From positions 1 to 64,000 of the forward strand of contig NZ_MRCD01000007.1 in assembly GCF_001904745.1 (NCBI RefSeq): a stretch of 64,000 bases of DNA. The letters run 5' to 3'. Numbering within the stretch: the first letter of the stretch is position 1; each line of letters opens with the position of its first letter. The stretch comes from Calothrix sp. HK-06 (GTDB lineage Bacteria; Cyanobacteriota; Cyanobacteriia; Cyanobacteriales; Nostocaceae). Made by a program: the position numbers and the translations under genes. Below the pieces are notes generated by a model, which worked only from the letters and a program-made list of their open reading frames with translations, did no database searches and was not told where the DNA came from. This document shows, in pieces, positions 8,542-18,032 of this stretch.

Positions 8542-9389
8542 TATTGCACTGACTCCCTAGCTTGAGAGTCTTGATACCATTTTAACCAATATCCAACGTG
8601 AGTATTACCTAGCATTTGAGTATTTCAAACACTTTCACGCGGACACTGTAATCAAAAATATTACACATCAATTTTTCAATTGCACGCGCAAAATTTGTAT
8701 TCTGTGTTTCAATTTTATTATACATAACCTTAGATGCATTACTCCACCCTATCCTGATTACCCATTACTTTAAAGCTATTTCTAGCATTACAATTTACAC
8801 TAACTGTACATATATTATTTTAATTGCGAATTTTCAAATCAGCAACATTAATCTACTTAAGGCAGTATCTTAAATACTTTCAGCGCTAATATCTTACTCA
8901 CAAACAGCAAAATTTACTGTTGTCACACTTAGCCAAATACATTCGCTTTCATTACTGAGGCAGTAACCTTCATATTATTTATATAGGTAGTTATACTCAA
9001 AATCAATCATACTTCCGTAAATTACTTAGAAACTGCGCTTATAGCTACCAAACAGTACGAATAAATACATACAAAACTTTATTAGTAAAAATAATTATCT
9101 ATTAACCAAAGTCAACAAAACTTAAAATTTAAACTTGTACTCATTTAGTATGCATCATATCAAAAAATCAGCAATCCTTCCTAAGATAGATTGAATATAT
9201 CTCATGACTTAATTAATAAGCACAATTCAGGCGCCCAATAATAACAAAAAAACCGCCCCCACTCAATTTTGGGGGGCAGTCTAGTTAAGCAATCGGAGGG
9301 TATTCATAGCTTACTCTGCCCACGAGTAAAATTGTTGTAGCCAAGTTATCACTTAAGGACTGGAATACAAATATTAAAATCAATAAAAA
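8542..9389. other. 848-bp AT-rich intergenic region
   Basis: No open frame with recognisable protein features was found on either strand apart from the flanking genes. It contains the promoter of the small membrane protein at its left end and the terminator of the DUF362 gene at 9246-9280. The middle, about 8650-9230, is low-GC with no obvious repeat. Confidence 0.5.
9246..9280 (-). terminator. Rho-independent terminator of the DUF362 gene
   Basis: On the minus strand: CTGCCCCC, a loop of about 11 nt, GGGGGCGG, then seven T. It lies about 110 bases past the stop codon at 9390. Confidence 0.8.
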
Positions 9390-10358
9390 TCACGAAGAGC
9401 GCATATTGTAAGCACGCATTGGTTCTTTGATGAATCGAATGTAAAGATGTTTAAAGGTAGATTTAATTACTCTAGGCATTCCAAAATCAATTGGAACCAG
9501 TTTATCAGGCAGGCGCCAATCCGAGACTTGTAAAGTATGAGGTTGTAGAAGTGGAAAATTAATATTTGTTAACTCAGGGATTAAATTAGCACGTTGCCCA
9601 GCAGCGATAGTTGGTACTTGTTTCGGTGGAACTTTCAGTATTTCTACTATTGCCCTATCCAAAGCAAAGACATTATCGGAAGCAGCTAAAACATTGAGTT
9701 GACGTGGTTCACCTCCACTTGGTCCATTACCTTCGTGTCCAATAATGCCATCGAGTATAGTTAAATCAGGGTTAATAACTCGTGCAGTTTCCACGAGCAT
9801 ATCAGCAAAACGATTAGCATCTTTACCAGCTTCCATGTGCCACCAAGCTTTCATTTTGCCAGGAACACAGCCAAATAAATTTTTAACCCCCATCGTGAGA
9901 ACAAGCTGAACGTGCGATTTAACTTTTGGTAAGTTAATTACAACATCAGCTTCCATAGCTTCTTTACACAGCAACAAATGATTAAAATCTTCGCTTGCTC
10001 CTTGGTAACGTTTGCCATGAAATTCAACGACAGGCAAATTCAGTTCATCCAAAATAAACTGATACCCGCAATTCGTAGCAACACCCTTAGCACTACCAAA
10101 CGCAGGACTATCACCCAAAAAAGGTTTACCACCAGCGTCAATAACCATTTTGGCAACAGCGTATACAAGTTCCGGACGGGTGGTACACTCTTTGGTAGGA
10201 CGGGCGCCTGTTAGTAAATTCGGTTTTAAAAGAACACGGTTTCCAGGTTTAACAAACGCTCTCATCCCACCCAGAGGTTCAAGCAGAGCTTCAAGAGATG
10301 CTTGTAACATCTCACGTTCATAAGAAGTAGCACGAATTAAACTAACAGAAGGCGCCAT
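9390..10358 (-). CDS. DUF362 domain-containing protein
   Basis: 322-residue protein dominated by a DUF362 domain: VLLKPNLLTGARPTKECTTRPELVYAV (given here only to mark residues about 42-68), then FLGDSPAFGSAKGVA and INLPKVKSHVQLVLTMGVKNLFGCVPG. In other bacteria this domain is often fused to 4Fe-4S ferredoxin motifs; here none is present (no CxxCxxC clusters). No signal peptide, so probably cytosolic. The reaction is unknown. It lies downstream of the aspartase gene on the same strand, separated by about 60 bases of short repeats. Confidence 0.85.
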   Translation of the reverse strand: MAPSVSLIRATSYEREMLQASLEALLEPLGGMRAFVKPGNRVLLKPNLLTGARPTKECTTRPELVYAVAKMVIDAGGKPFLGDSPAFGSAKGVATNCGYQFILDELNLPVVEFHGKRYQGASEDFNHLLLCKEAMEADVVINLPKVKSHVQLVLTMGVKNLFGCVPGKMKAWWHMEAGKDANRFADMLVETARVINPDLTILDGIIGHEGNGPSGGEPRQLNVLAASDNVFALDRAIVEILKVPPKQVPTIAAGQRANLIPELTNINFPLLQPHTLQVSDWRLPDKLVPIDFGMPRVIKSTFKHLYIRFIKEPMRAYNMRSS

Positions 10359-10365
10359 ATTTTTG

Positions 10366-10455
10366 TCAGGAGTCAGGAGTTAGGGGGAGTTAGGGGGGGT
10401 CAGGAGTTGGGAGTTAGGATTTATGATTCTGAATTCTGAATTCTGAATTCTGAAG
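10366..10455. repeat. Short tandem repeats (GGAGTTA-type and TTCTGAA-type)
   Basis: Two adjoining arrays of the short tandemly repeated kind common in Nostocales: imperfect GGAGTTAG/GTCAGGAGT units (about 10370-10418), then four copies of TTCTGAA (about 10427-10454). The second array runs into the coding end of the aspartase gene and supplies its last residues. Confidence 0.8.
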
Positions 10456-11866
10456 TTAGGGGTACAATTGCGCTCATTTGTTCGAGGTTAAGAACTTCGG
10501 CAAGTTGAGCTTCAGTCATTAGTTCCTTTTCTAACACAATTTGGCGAAGAGATTTCCCTGTTTGTAGCGATTCCTTAGCAACAGCAGCAGCATTAAGGTA
10601 GCCAATATGGGTATTTAGCGCAGTAACCAAAGCTAAACTACCTTCTGCGTATTCCAAACATCTTTCAGTATTAGCAGTAATACCTTTGATACATTTCTCA
10701 GTCAAGGCGCCAATAGTATTACCAAGAATCTCAATACTATGGATTAAATCATAAGCAATCAGCGGCATCATCACATTAAGTTCAAGTTGTCCTGCTTGAG
10801 CCGCAAATGTAATCGCATTATCGTAACCCATAACCTGGAAGCAAACCATACTAGTCATTTCCGCCATAACAGGATTATACTTACCTGGCATAATCGAAGA
10901 ACCAGGTTGTACGGGTGGAAGTTGAATTTCTTTGAACCCAGTTTTTGGGCCTGAGTCCATTAACCGTAAATCATGGGATATTTTAGCTAAATCTTGAGCC
11001 AAATTACGAAGGGCGCCGGATACATTAACAAAAGGCGCCATACTTTGCATAGCCGCCATGAGATGTGATGCTGGTTGTAAAGGACAATCAATAAGCTGTG
11101 ATAGTATTTCTACCACACGCGCGCGGTATTGAGGATGAGTATTTAACCCCGTACCAGCAGCACTACCCCCTAACCCCAACACCATCAAATCACTCGAAGC
11201 TGTATAAATACGGTTTTGATGTTCGCTTAAAATTTGTGCCCATGCGCGGAAACTATCACCCAAGCGTACAGGAACAGCATCTTGCAAGTGAGTACGACCC
11301 GACTTTATAACATTCTCAAATTCGTCTGCTTTCGCGTTCATCGCTTCAACAGCATTATCCAAAGCAGGGTGTAGCGTCTGCATTAATGCCAACAACCCAC
11401 CAATTCTAATCGCAGTTGGAATTACATCATTAGTAGACTGACCATAATTTACATCATCATTCGGATTAACTCGTTTATAATTACCCATCTCATCACCAAG
11501 AAGTTCCAATGCACGGTTCGCCAAAACCTCGTTAACATTCATATGATGCGACGTTCCGGCGCCTGCTTGGTACACATCAACTACAAACTGGTCACGAAGC
11601 TTGCCAGCAAGAACCTCATCAGCAGCTTCAATAATAGCTTTACTCGTTTCTTCAGCAATACAACCAAGCTCACCATTTACAATTGCCGTAGCCTTTTTAA
11701 TATAAATACAAGCATCTACGTAAGTAGGCAAAGGCTTAATCCCGCTAATAGGGAAGTTTTCAACCGCACGCAGCGTCTGAATACCGTAATAAACATTACC
11801 AGGTATTTGCATTTCTCCCATCGAATCGCGTTCGATACGGAATTGAGAATCTTGTGTTTGCGACAT
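10421..11866 (-). CDS. aspA: Aspartate ammonia-lyase (fumarase/aspartase superfamily)
   Basis: 481-residue member of the fumarase/aspartase superfamily, predicted to convert L-aspartate to fumarate and ammonia. Signatures: N-terminal MGEMQIPGNVYYGIQT, GTSHHMNVNEVLANRALELL (about 105-123), SGRTHLQDAVPV, and the superfamily signature GSSIMPGKYNP (around residue 330). AspA is chosen over class II fumarase on overall resemblance; GTSHHMN differs from both GTSxNMN (aspartase) and GTQTNMN (fumarase), so substrate is not certain. The last ten or so residues (SEFRIQNSES) are encoded by the TTCTGAA repeat array and look like a recent extension. A 56-bp repeat lies 14 bases upstream of the ATG. Confidence 0.83.
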   Translation of the reverse strand: MSQTQDSQFRIERDSMGEMQIPGNVYYGIQTLRAVENFPISGIKPLPTYVDACIYIKKATAIVNGELGCIAEETSKAIIEAADEVLAGKLRDQFVVDVYQAGAGTSHHMNVNEVLANRALELLGDEMGNYKRVNPNDDVNYGQSTNDVIPTAIRIGGLLALMQTLHPALDNAVEAMNAKADEFENVIKSGRTHLQDAVPVRLGDSFRAWAQILSEHQNRIYTASSDLMVLGLGGSAAGTGLNTHPQYRARVVEILSQLIDCPLQPASHLMAAMQSMAPFVNVSGALRNLAQDLAKISHDLRLMDSGPKTGFKEIQLPPVQPGSSIMPGKYNPVMAEMTSMVCFQVMGYDNAITFAAQAGQLELNVMMPLIAYDLIHSIEILGNTIGALTEKCIKGITANTERCLEYAEGSLALVTALNTHIGYLNAAAVAKESLQTGKSLRQIVLEKELMTEAQLAEVLNLEQMSAIVPLTSEFRIQNSES

Positions 11867-12450
11867 AATAATACGGTGTCGGGGCGGGTTAATCCATAAT
11901 ATTCAACATCAACAACAATATACGTAAACCCGCCCCGATGATTAATAATCAAATCCATCCATAGGCGCCGATACCGTAGGGGCGGGTTAACCCATAATAT
12001 TCAACATCAACAACAATATATGTAAACCCGCCCCGACCATATATATTAACCCGTCCCCACCCACATCAAAAACCATGTCCCAAATATTAAATAATATACA
12101 AATCCAATTATTGGCGCCCTAAATCACCGATAGGGGTCGAAGCAGCACACACCCACTTAAAATTTAAGTTTTTTCAAGAATTAAAATTGGAACTGACATT
12201 ATATATTATACGACTATTATATCTAGACATTTGACAGTGCCTCCCAAGAGCATATATCTATTTAAAAAATAATGAAAAAAACTTTAAGAATCCTTAGTTT
12301 CCTATTGTTTAAAAGATTTTTCTAGGTTATATGTATACTTGTGTACTATATGCGGCTCTTGCTTTTCCTTAAAGAATAGGGAATAGCCTGTCTTTTGCAG
12401 TACCTTTATAATGACATTAGTGGTTTGTAATATATTTTAGGTACAAAACT
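11867..12450. other. Intergenic region with two tandem repeats
   Basis: Holds the aspA promoter side and two direct copies of the GGGGCGGGTT element (11881-11936 and 11979-12034). A third half-element is at about 12046-12058. The rest, to 12450, is AT-rich with no convincing gene. Confidence 0.6.
11881..12034. repeat. Two direct copies of the GGGGCGGGTT...AACCCGCCCC element
   Basis: Copies at 11881-11936 and 11979-12034, 56 bp each and nearly identical. Both begin GGGGCGGGTTAA and end GTAAACCCGCCCC, so each unit has short inverted ends. The centre (CATAATATTCAACATCAAC) differs from that of the pair at 7167-7460, while the ends are shared. No transposase is nearby. Confidence 0.85.
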
Positions 12451-12591
12451 ATGCTAGTGACTTTAAACATTCCAGAAGAATTAGCCATGCGTTTAGATTC
12501 GCTTGAGCATAAACTGCCGCAAATATTAGAATTAGGATTGCGTGAACGCAAATTGTTAATAGAGGCTGGAATCTATAAAACGTTGTTGTAA
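12451..12591 (+). CDS. 46-residue antitoxin-like peptide, probably truncated
   Basis: Begins MLVTLNIPEELAMRLDSLEH and continues KLPQILELGLRER. This is the N-terminal part of a cyanobacterial small-protein family (usually about 70-90 residues) that I recall as antitoxin-like, with a C-terminal region built around LPTPEEIL. Here the frame leaves that pattern after LGLRER and stops after KLLIEAGIYKTLL, so the C-terminal half is missing. No toxin gene follows; pgsA starts 41 bases later. It may be a remnant or a short functional peptide. Confidence 0.45.
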   Translation: MLVTLNIPEELAMRLDSLEHKLPQILELGLRERKLLIEAGIYKTLL

Positions 12592-12631
12592 TCCTAAGAA
12601 ATTATAAAATTATTAAAAATATTCTTTTTTC

Positions 12632-13165
12632 ATGAATATTCCTAATTTAATTACTTTCTCGCGACTTTTTGGTATACCGTTTTTGCTGTATGGGTTGCAG
12701 AACCCGACATCACAGGCAAGATGGATATGCTTGGTGATATTTTTAGTATGCGCGCTTACTGATTGGTTAGATGGATATCTTGCGCGTAAGTTAAATCAAA
12801 TTACTGATTTGGGTAAGTTTCTAGACCCTTTAGTTGATAAGTTACTTGTACTGGCGCCTTTACTTTCGTTAATTGAGCTTGGGCAAATTCCAGCTTGGGG
12901 AGTATTTGTAATTTTAGGTAGGGAATTAGCAATAGCTGGTTGGCGTGTTAATCAAGCTACTATATCGGGAGCGAATATTTGGGGTAAGCTCAAAACGGTT
13001 AGTCAAATTATTGCGATAGCGTTTTTAATTGCACCACTTGGAGAAAGTTGGAAAGTTACTGCACTTGCTGCTTTTTGGGTATGTGTGGCACTGACTGTTA
13101 TTTCTGGGGTAATTTATTTGTTGCCAGCAAAATCTTCTGATGAATTGGAAAAAAGTGACTTGTAG
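12632..13165 (+). CDS. pgsA: CDP-diacylglycerol-glycerol-3-phosphate 3-phosphatidyltransferase
   Basis: 177-residue integral membrane enzyme making phosphatidylglycerol phosphate, the precursor of phosphatidylglycerol, an essential thylakoid lipid. The CDP-alcohol phosphotransferase signature is complete: D44, D47-G48, A51-R52, G61, D65, D69 (DWLDGYLARKLNQITDLGKF and the following DPLVDK). Several hydrophobic spans follow. Length and the MNIPNLIT start are typical. Confidence 0.95.
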   Translation: MNIPNLITFSRLFGIPFLLYGLQNPTSQARWICLVIFLVCALTDWLDGYLARKLNQITDLGKFLDPLVDKLLVLAPLLSLIELGQIPAWGVFVILGRELAIAGWRVNQATISGANIWGKLKTVSQIIAIAFLIAPLGESWKVTALAAFWVCVALTVISGVIYLLPAKSSDELEKSDL

Positions 13166-13186
13166 GGTGGGCAGTGCCCACCCTAC
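13162..13186. terminator. Hairpin over the pgsA stop codon
   Basis: GTAGGGTGGGC and GCCCACCCTAC with a 3-nt loop; the TAG stop of pgsA lies inside the left arm. The same dispersed hairpin occurs at 30351-30376, so it is a repeat family that has probably been reused as a bidirectional terminator between pgsA and the convergent glycosyltransferase gene. Confidence 0.65.
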
Positions 13187-13227
13187 TTTGGATAATTTTA
13201 AATTTAATTCAAAATCCTCTCATCAAG

Positions 13228-14370
13228 TTAGGCGCCACGGAAAAGTTGTAAGCGAGGTCTTTGTAGCACTTGAGTATATAATTCTTCTAGCATTGAAACA
13301 TTTTTATCGAGAGTATAGCGTTCGATAGCGCGCGCTCGTGCTTTTTGTCCAAGTATAGTTGCCATTTCTGGATGGTCTTGGAATAAAGGCAGTAAAGTTC
13401 TTAGTTGTGAACGCACAGTCTTTGTATCTATTACTACGCCTGCTCCTTCTAATGCTTCACCATCGGCGCCAACGTCAGTAGCAATACAAGCTACTCCACA
13501 CGCCATTGCTTCGAGTAATGACAGTGATAACCCTTCAACTAACGAAGGTAATATAAATACATCTGCTCCTCTTAATATTTCGATGCGTCGCAGTTCGTCG
13601 GCAACAAAACCCAACCAACTTATATTATATTCGGCGCCATAGAATGGTTCGAGGGAATTTTTTAATGGCCCATCACCAACTATTAATAGCTTGCTTTGTG
13701 GTCCCATTTGTGCTTGTTTCCACGCGCGCAGTAATGACTCTACGTTCTTCTCTGCGGCAATACGTCCTTGATAAACAAACAAACGTTCGGCTCTAAATTC
13801 AGATTTAATTCTGGAGGCGCCAGGAGAATATTTAATGGTATCTACCCCGTTGGGAATGACAGCAATATTATCTTCAGGTACTCCTAAGCGTGCTAATAAT
13901 TCGCGTTGTATTTGCGAGAAAATAATTGTCGAGTTGTAGTTACACAGAAATGGTGCATAGAGTTGGTACGCTAAAAGCTGTGTTCCTGATACCAGTTTGG
14001 CGCCTTTGCCCGCGAATGGTGTGTGGAAAGTGGCAATTAGTGGTAAATTTAGCTCTTCACAAATTTCTGGTAGTACAAAATCTAAAGGTGATAGCGTTAG
14101 CGAGGCATGTACTATATCAGGTCTAATGCGTCGCAGCGACTGCGTTAATAACTTAGTCGCTTTGAACGAGGGAATTGTATAAACCTGAGATTTATAAATA
14201 AAAGGTAAAGGAACCTCTTGACAATTCCATGAATTATCTGCACGAGATTCTGTCGCAAAATGTAGAAAACTTACCTGATGTCCTCGGTCGAGTAATGCAT
14301 TTGTAATTTCTCGACTGTAGGTGACATTACCACAAAAGGGCGTTTTTTTTCCAATCCAAGCTATACGCAT
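13228..14370 (-). CDS. Glycosyltransferase family 4 protein
   Basis: 380-residue GT-B-fold retaining glycosyltransferase. The N-terminal acceptor domain starts MRIAWIGKKTPFCGNVTYSR. The C-terminal donor domain has IPNGVDTIKYSPG, VYQGRIAAEKNVESLLRA, LLIVGDGPLKN and the E-x7-E motif region EGLSLSLLEAMACGVACIAT. No signal peptide; probably acts at the inner face of the membrane. The sugar and acceptor cannot be read from sequence; a lipid or polysaccharide substrate is likely. Monocistronic, with no related genes adjacent. Confidence 0.9.
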   Translation of the reverse strand: MRIAWIGKKTPFCGNVTYSREITNALLDRGHQVSFLHFATESRADNSWNCQEVPLPFIYKSQVYTIPSFKATKLLTQSLRRIRPDIVHASLTLSPLDFVLPEICEELNLPLIATFHTPFAGKGAKLVSGTQLLAYQLYAPFLCNYNSTIIFSQIQRELLARLGVPEDNIAVIPNGVDTIKYSPGASRIKSEFRAERLFVYQGRIAAEKNVESLLRAWKQAQMGPQSKLLIVGDGPLKNSLEPFYGAEYNISWLGFVADELRRIEILRGADVFILPSLVEGLSLSLLEAMACGVACIATDVGADGEALEGAGVVIDTKTVRSQLRTLLPLFQDHPEMATILGQKARARAIERYTLDKNVSMLEELYTQVLQRPRLQLFRGA

Positions 14371-14615
14371 TCTTTATTAGTTATTAACTTGCGGGGGGTA
14401 AATATTAAATTCTGTCTTTAGCACTGTGCTTCGATAAGAAGTACACTTTATGGACTTTTATTATCATAAAATCCCGCCGAAATATATAATAACTAGTAAA
14501 AATTAATTTTTGTCAATCGCTACTCATCGTCTTTGTACATCACCAATGGTAAATAGATTACATTCAATCTCAGTAAAATTCCTTGAGATTGCGTGTAACA
14601 TCAATTAATCAATGA

Positions 14616-16175
14616 CTACTTTGTAGTTGGTTCTGATTTAAACAGTACCAAACCACAGCTTAAAATCACTATTACCGCAAGTCCTAAAAATACAGTTTTG
14701 AGTCCAAAAAATGTTTCAGCTACACCTGCTAATGCTAAAGGTAAAGAAAGAGCAATATTAATCACATTGTTTTGTAAACCAAAGACTTTGCCACGCATTT
14801 CTGGTGGGGTTTGAGTTTGTAGCACTGTTTGCATTGGTATCCCAATTAACGCTCCAAATACTCCCAGCAACATAATTAATGCGACTACTATATAAAGTTG
14901 TTTTGTAAATATTGACAATCCAATCAGTGATGCTGCCATCCCAATACATCCCAACAAACTCATCTGGCTATGCTGTAAACGCGCGGCAAATTGCCCGATA
15001 AGTATGGCGCCAATAGCAATACCTACACCTCCGGAAGCAAGTAAAAAGCCAAATTGTTCAGCTTTCATATTCGGTATAATTTCTGCTAGCCTTACTGCTA
15101 ATACAGTCAGTGCAGCAAACACAGAGAATAATACTATTAATTGTACTAATGCACTACGAAGCGGATGATTGCCTTTCAAATATCGTAAACCGTCGCGTAA
15201 ATCAGAAAGTACATGAGGCGCCTCAGTATCTGGATGAGGCTTTTCCTGCGTGCCAATCAGCAATAAAATTACGCCGGCTAACACATAGCTTCCACCAACC
15301 ACAAATTCTTTACCCAAACTTCCAAACAAACCTACCTGACACCAAATTCTATCGGCAAAGTTAAGCATCGGTTCTCCGACTGCAAAACCAATAATTACCG
15401 ATGCCATCATCGTGGTTGTATACAGCGAGTTTGCCGACAGCAAATTATTTTCTTCAATTATTAGAGGAATTGCAGCTTGTTCAGCAGGTGCAAAAAACTG
15501 GGTGAGAGTAGAGACTAAAAAAGTCACTGCCAAAATAATTAAAAATCCTACAGGTAAGGCGCCAACGGGTTGAAAGTCATGTGTCAGCCATAACAATACA
15601 GGTATAGAGAAAACGAACATCCCCCGCAATACATTAGTAGCAACTAATACGGCTTTTTTTGACCAACGGTCTACAAATACACCAGCGACCGAACCAAATA
15701 ATACTGCTGGGATAGTAAACGCCATCATAATCGCCGAAACCCAACCGCTTATGGTTTGCTCACCTGTTTGAAAGTGAGTTTTGATTATGGCAATCATTAG
15801 TACTAAATAAACTTTATCTGCCAATTGGCAGAAGACTTGGCCTCCCCAAAGTGCGAGGAAGTTTGGATTCTTCAATACAGGCAAAAAGCCAATGGGGTTA
15901 CTATCTGGCTTAACGTCAATAGAATCTACACTCGTCTTACCATTAGAAGATATGGTGCCATTTTTACTCACATGTACCAAATCGCTCGCATCAGTTTTTG
16001 AATTAACCGAGGCGCCATTTTTAGTCGAATCTAGAGGGATGACATTTTTGCTAAATCCCTGTGGGGACGACTTGGAATCGGGTGAATTATTACTAATGGG
16101 TGTTCGATTTGGCTTTGCAGGATGGCTAGATAACGAGTAATTGGTTTTTCTTTCACTGGAAGACGGTTGCATCAT
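14616..16175 (-). CDS. MFS transporter with long N-terminal extension
   Basis: About 519 residues. The first 90 or so are polar and low-complexity (Ser, Asn, Lys, Pro). Then come about 12 hydrophobic spans of a major facilitator of the MFS_3/EntS-like type: [20 protein letters not shown], a loop with DRWSKKAVL, later [18 protein letters not shown] and [14 protein letters not shown]. Substrate unknown; this type exports small molecules by proton exchange. It overlaps recO by some 20 bases on the same strand, so it is the last gene of a deoC-recO-MFS operon. Start: ATG at 16175 (or 16172); the frame's first start codon is a TTG at 16187. Confidence 0.85.
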   Translation of the reverse strand: MMQPSSSERKTNYSLSSHPAKPNRTPISNNSPDSKSSPQGFSKNVIPLDSTKNGASVNSKTDASDLVHVSKNGTISSNGKTSVDSIDVKPDSNPIGFLPVLKNPNFLALWGGQVFCQLADKVYLVLMIAIIKTHFQTGEQTISGWVSAIMMAFTIPAVLFGSVAGVFVDRWSKKAVLVATNVLRGMFVFSIPVLLWLTHDFQPVGALPVGFLIILAVTFLVSTLTQFFAPAEQAAIPLIIEENNLLSANSLYTTTMMASVIIGFAVGEPMLNFADRIWCQVGLFGSLGKEFVVGGSYVLAGVILLLIGTQEKPHPDTEAPHVLSDLRDGLRYLKGNHPLRSALVQLIVLFSVFAALTVLAVRLAEIIPNMKAEQFGFLLASGGVGIAIGAILIGQFAARLQHSQMSLLGCIGMAASLIGLSIFTKQLYIVVALIMLLGVFGALIGIPMQTVLQTQTPPEMRGKVFGLQNNVINIALSLPLALAGVAETFFGLKTVFLGLAVIVILSCGLVLFKSEPTTK

Positions 16176-17106
16176 AATTAGCGGCAAAAAATGAATCGAT
16201 TAAAGCAGCAGAGCGAATCGAACGTCCTAAATGATACTGAGCGTATTGGCGCAATACCTGCTCAACAGATAACCAACTTTGGTCTTGAGTATTTCCCACA
16301 GCATCGCTGTTAGAAATATCTAATTGTGATAGCTGCTGAAACAGAAATAATTCTGTCGCATTTAGGCGCCTACTCAAGGTAGGTAATTCCTGCGAGTGGT
16401 GAATTGTTTCGTAAGTTTCGTATGTGTCGTGCGGCAATTGTTGTGGGGATGTATAATTTGCCTCAACTTCGCGTACAGTAATTTTTTCCTCCTCCTGCTT
16501 TAAAAGATTTTGTGATGAACGTAGTTTTTCCCATGCATCCAAATAAATAGCTCCACCAGCATTAATGCTAAACCCGACTTGGTTACGAGCGGCACCAAAA
16601 TCAGCAATTAGAGGACGCTGCGTTAAACAACAAGCATCAACTTGTGGTGCAAACCCCGCTAAAGCCATAAATTGGAATACTGCATGGCAAAGGAAAGCAA
16701 CTACTTGTAGTGAGTTCTTACTACTGACATTTTCCAAACGGGATAAATGTTCGTTGAGTAATTCATATAGTTCTTCTTGTGGGTTTTCGCTCAATGCTTG
16801 AGACAAAACGATTTCAGCCAAGTATTGACTCGCGGCTAATTTCCCCAAATCTTTAGCCAGACCCGGATATGATTTTACAGTCGAAGCTTGTGTAATTTTG
16901 TCGAGTGACCGTCCTTTGGCAATCAGTACTTCGTTTACTACAAACATTGCGCTTCTGCCGCCTAGACTAGAATTGTGCTTACGCGCGCCCGGTGCAATGG
17001 CTGTGAGTAAACCGTACTCTTTTGTCAAAATAGTCACTAACCTATCCGATTCCCCAAAAACTTGGGTTTTCAGATTAATACCAGTTGCCTTATAGGTTTT
17101 ACTCAT
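16153..17106 (-). CDS. recO: DNA repair protein RecO
   Basis: 317-residue recombination mediator that helps load RecA with RecF/RecR. N-terminal OB-fold: [47 protein letters not shown]-like loop, [12 protein letters not shown]-terminal helical part with [20 protein letters not shown] and a Cys pair (DACCL) at the usual zinc site region. It is longer than the E. coli protein because of a low-complexity insert (about residues 205-245, rich in Glu, Thr and Tyr), as in other filamentous cyanobacteria. deoC ends 11 bases upstream, and the downstream MFS gene overlaps. Confidence 0.93.
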   Translation of the reverse strand: MSKTYKATGINLKTQVFGESDRLVTILTKEYGLLTAIAPGARKHNSSLGGRSAMFVVNEVLIAKGRSLDKITQASTVKSYPGLAKDLGKLAASQYLAEIVLSQALSENPQEELYELLNEHLSRLENVSSKNSLQVVAFLCHAVFQFMALAGFAPQVDACCLTQRPLIADFGAARNQVGFSINAGGAIYLDAWEKLRSSQNLLKQEEEKITVREVEANYTSPQQLPHDTYETYETIHHSQELPTLSRRLNATELFLFQQLSQLDISNSDAVGNTQDQSWLSVEQVLRQYAQYHLGRSIRSAALIDSFFAANYDATVFQ

Positions 17107-17117
17107 TAGCCACCGAA

Positions 17118-17819
17118 TCAGTAATTACCCTTTTGTTCCAGCGTATCGTACCCTTTAAGTAATTCGACACTGCGGGAAGTTCCCAGTCGAGTTGCCCCCG
17201 CTAATATTAAGTCTAAGGCTGCTTGTAACGTCCGAATACCCCCCGAGGCTTTAATTCCTACTCTATCTCGTGCAACCTCTTTCAAAAGACGTACATCTTC
17301 TACCGTGGCGCCACCGTTCCAACCTGTACTAGTCTTCAAAAACGCGGCACCAGCGTCCATTGCAATTTCCGCAGCCAAAACTTTCTCAGTATCAGTGAGT
17401 AAGGTAGTCTCTAATATTACCTTAACAGTTTTTCCAGTTGCTTCACAAATATCAGCAATTTCACGGTGTACATCATCGGTCTTGCCAGCTTTCAAAAAGC
17501 CTAAATTTAATACCACATCCAACTCAGTGGCGCCGTTTTCTACCGCTTCTTGTGCCTCATACAGCTTCGTTGCTTTTGTCACCGCTCCTGTAGGAAAACC
17601 AATAACAGTACAAACAACAGGCTTTTTATTACGGAGAAGTTCCGTTGCCAACTTAACGTAAGTAGGGTATATACATACTGACGCAAAGCCATATCTATCA
17701 GCCTGCTCACACCATTGAGTAACCATATCTGGCGTTGCCGTCGGAAGCAGCAGCGAATGGTCTATAAATGGCGCAATATCAATGTCCGAATACTCTGTAT
17801 CTGAATACCTTGCTGCCAT
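17118..17819 (-). CDS. deoC: Deoxyribose-phosphate aldolase
   Basis: Cytosolic TIM-barrel class I aldolase splitting 2-deoxyribose 5-phosphate into glyceraldehyde 3-phosphate and acetaldehyde. About 233 residues from the ATG at 17819 (a TTG at 17834 would add five). Key residues: the Schiff-base lysine in [11 protein letters not shown] (about K162), the second lysine in [11 protein letters not shown] (about K190) and the aspartate in ELDVVLN (about D101). First gene of an operon with recO, an order often seen in cyanobacteria. Confidence 0.95.
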   Translation of the reverse strand: MAARYSDTEYSDIDIAPFIDHSLLLPTATPDMVTQWCEQADRYGFASVCIYPTYVKLATELLRNKKPVVCTVIGFPTGAVTKATKLYEAQEAVENGATELDVVLNLGFLKAGKTDDVHREIADICEATGKTVKVILETTLLTDTEKVLAAEIAMDAGAAFLKTSTGWNGGATVEDVRLLKEVARDRVGIKASGGIRTLQAALDLILAGATRLGTSRSVELLKGYDTLEQKGNY

Positions 17820-17976
17820 TACGTTTTTAATCAACTATATATTACTAAATCTTATCAAAACTTAAGAGTCCTTTAATCATTTTAACTTTTATTACGGATT
17901 TTACGGATAAATTTCCATAAAATTTTGCCAAACTGGCAAAATACAAGCCTTGTCAAGTCTAAGAGTAGAATGGTTT

Positions 17977-18009
17977 CTTGTGGAATGGGCTGCCATATTG
18001 CCCGTTCCT
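17977..18009. repeat. Dispersed GTGGAATGGGC...TGCCCGTTCC hairpin
   Basis: TTGTGGAATGGGC followed by TGCCCGTTCC. The same unit occurs at 53419-53447 and 54581-54630, always between genes. Function unknown; it can fold and may act in transcript ends. Confidence 0.7.
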
Positions 18010-18032
18010 AAACCATGTGTTTGTGAAAATTG

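Noticed and set aside
11716-11958. 80-residue frame across the aspA start on the minus strand
   Set aside because: Out of frame with aspA, covers a dispersed repeat and has no homologue I recognise.
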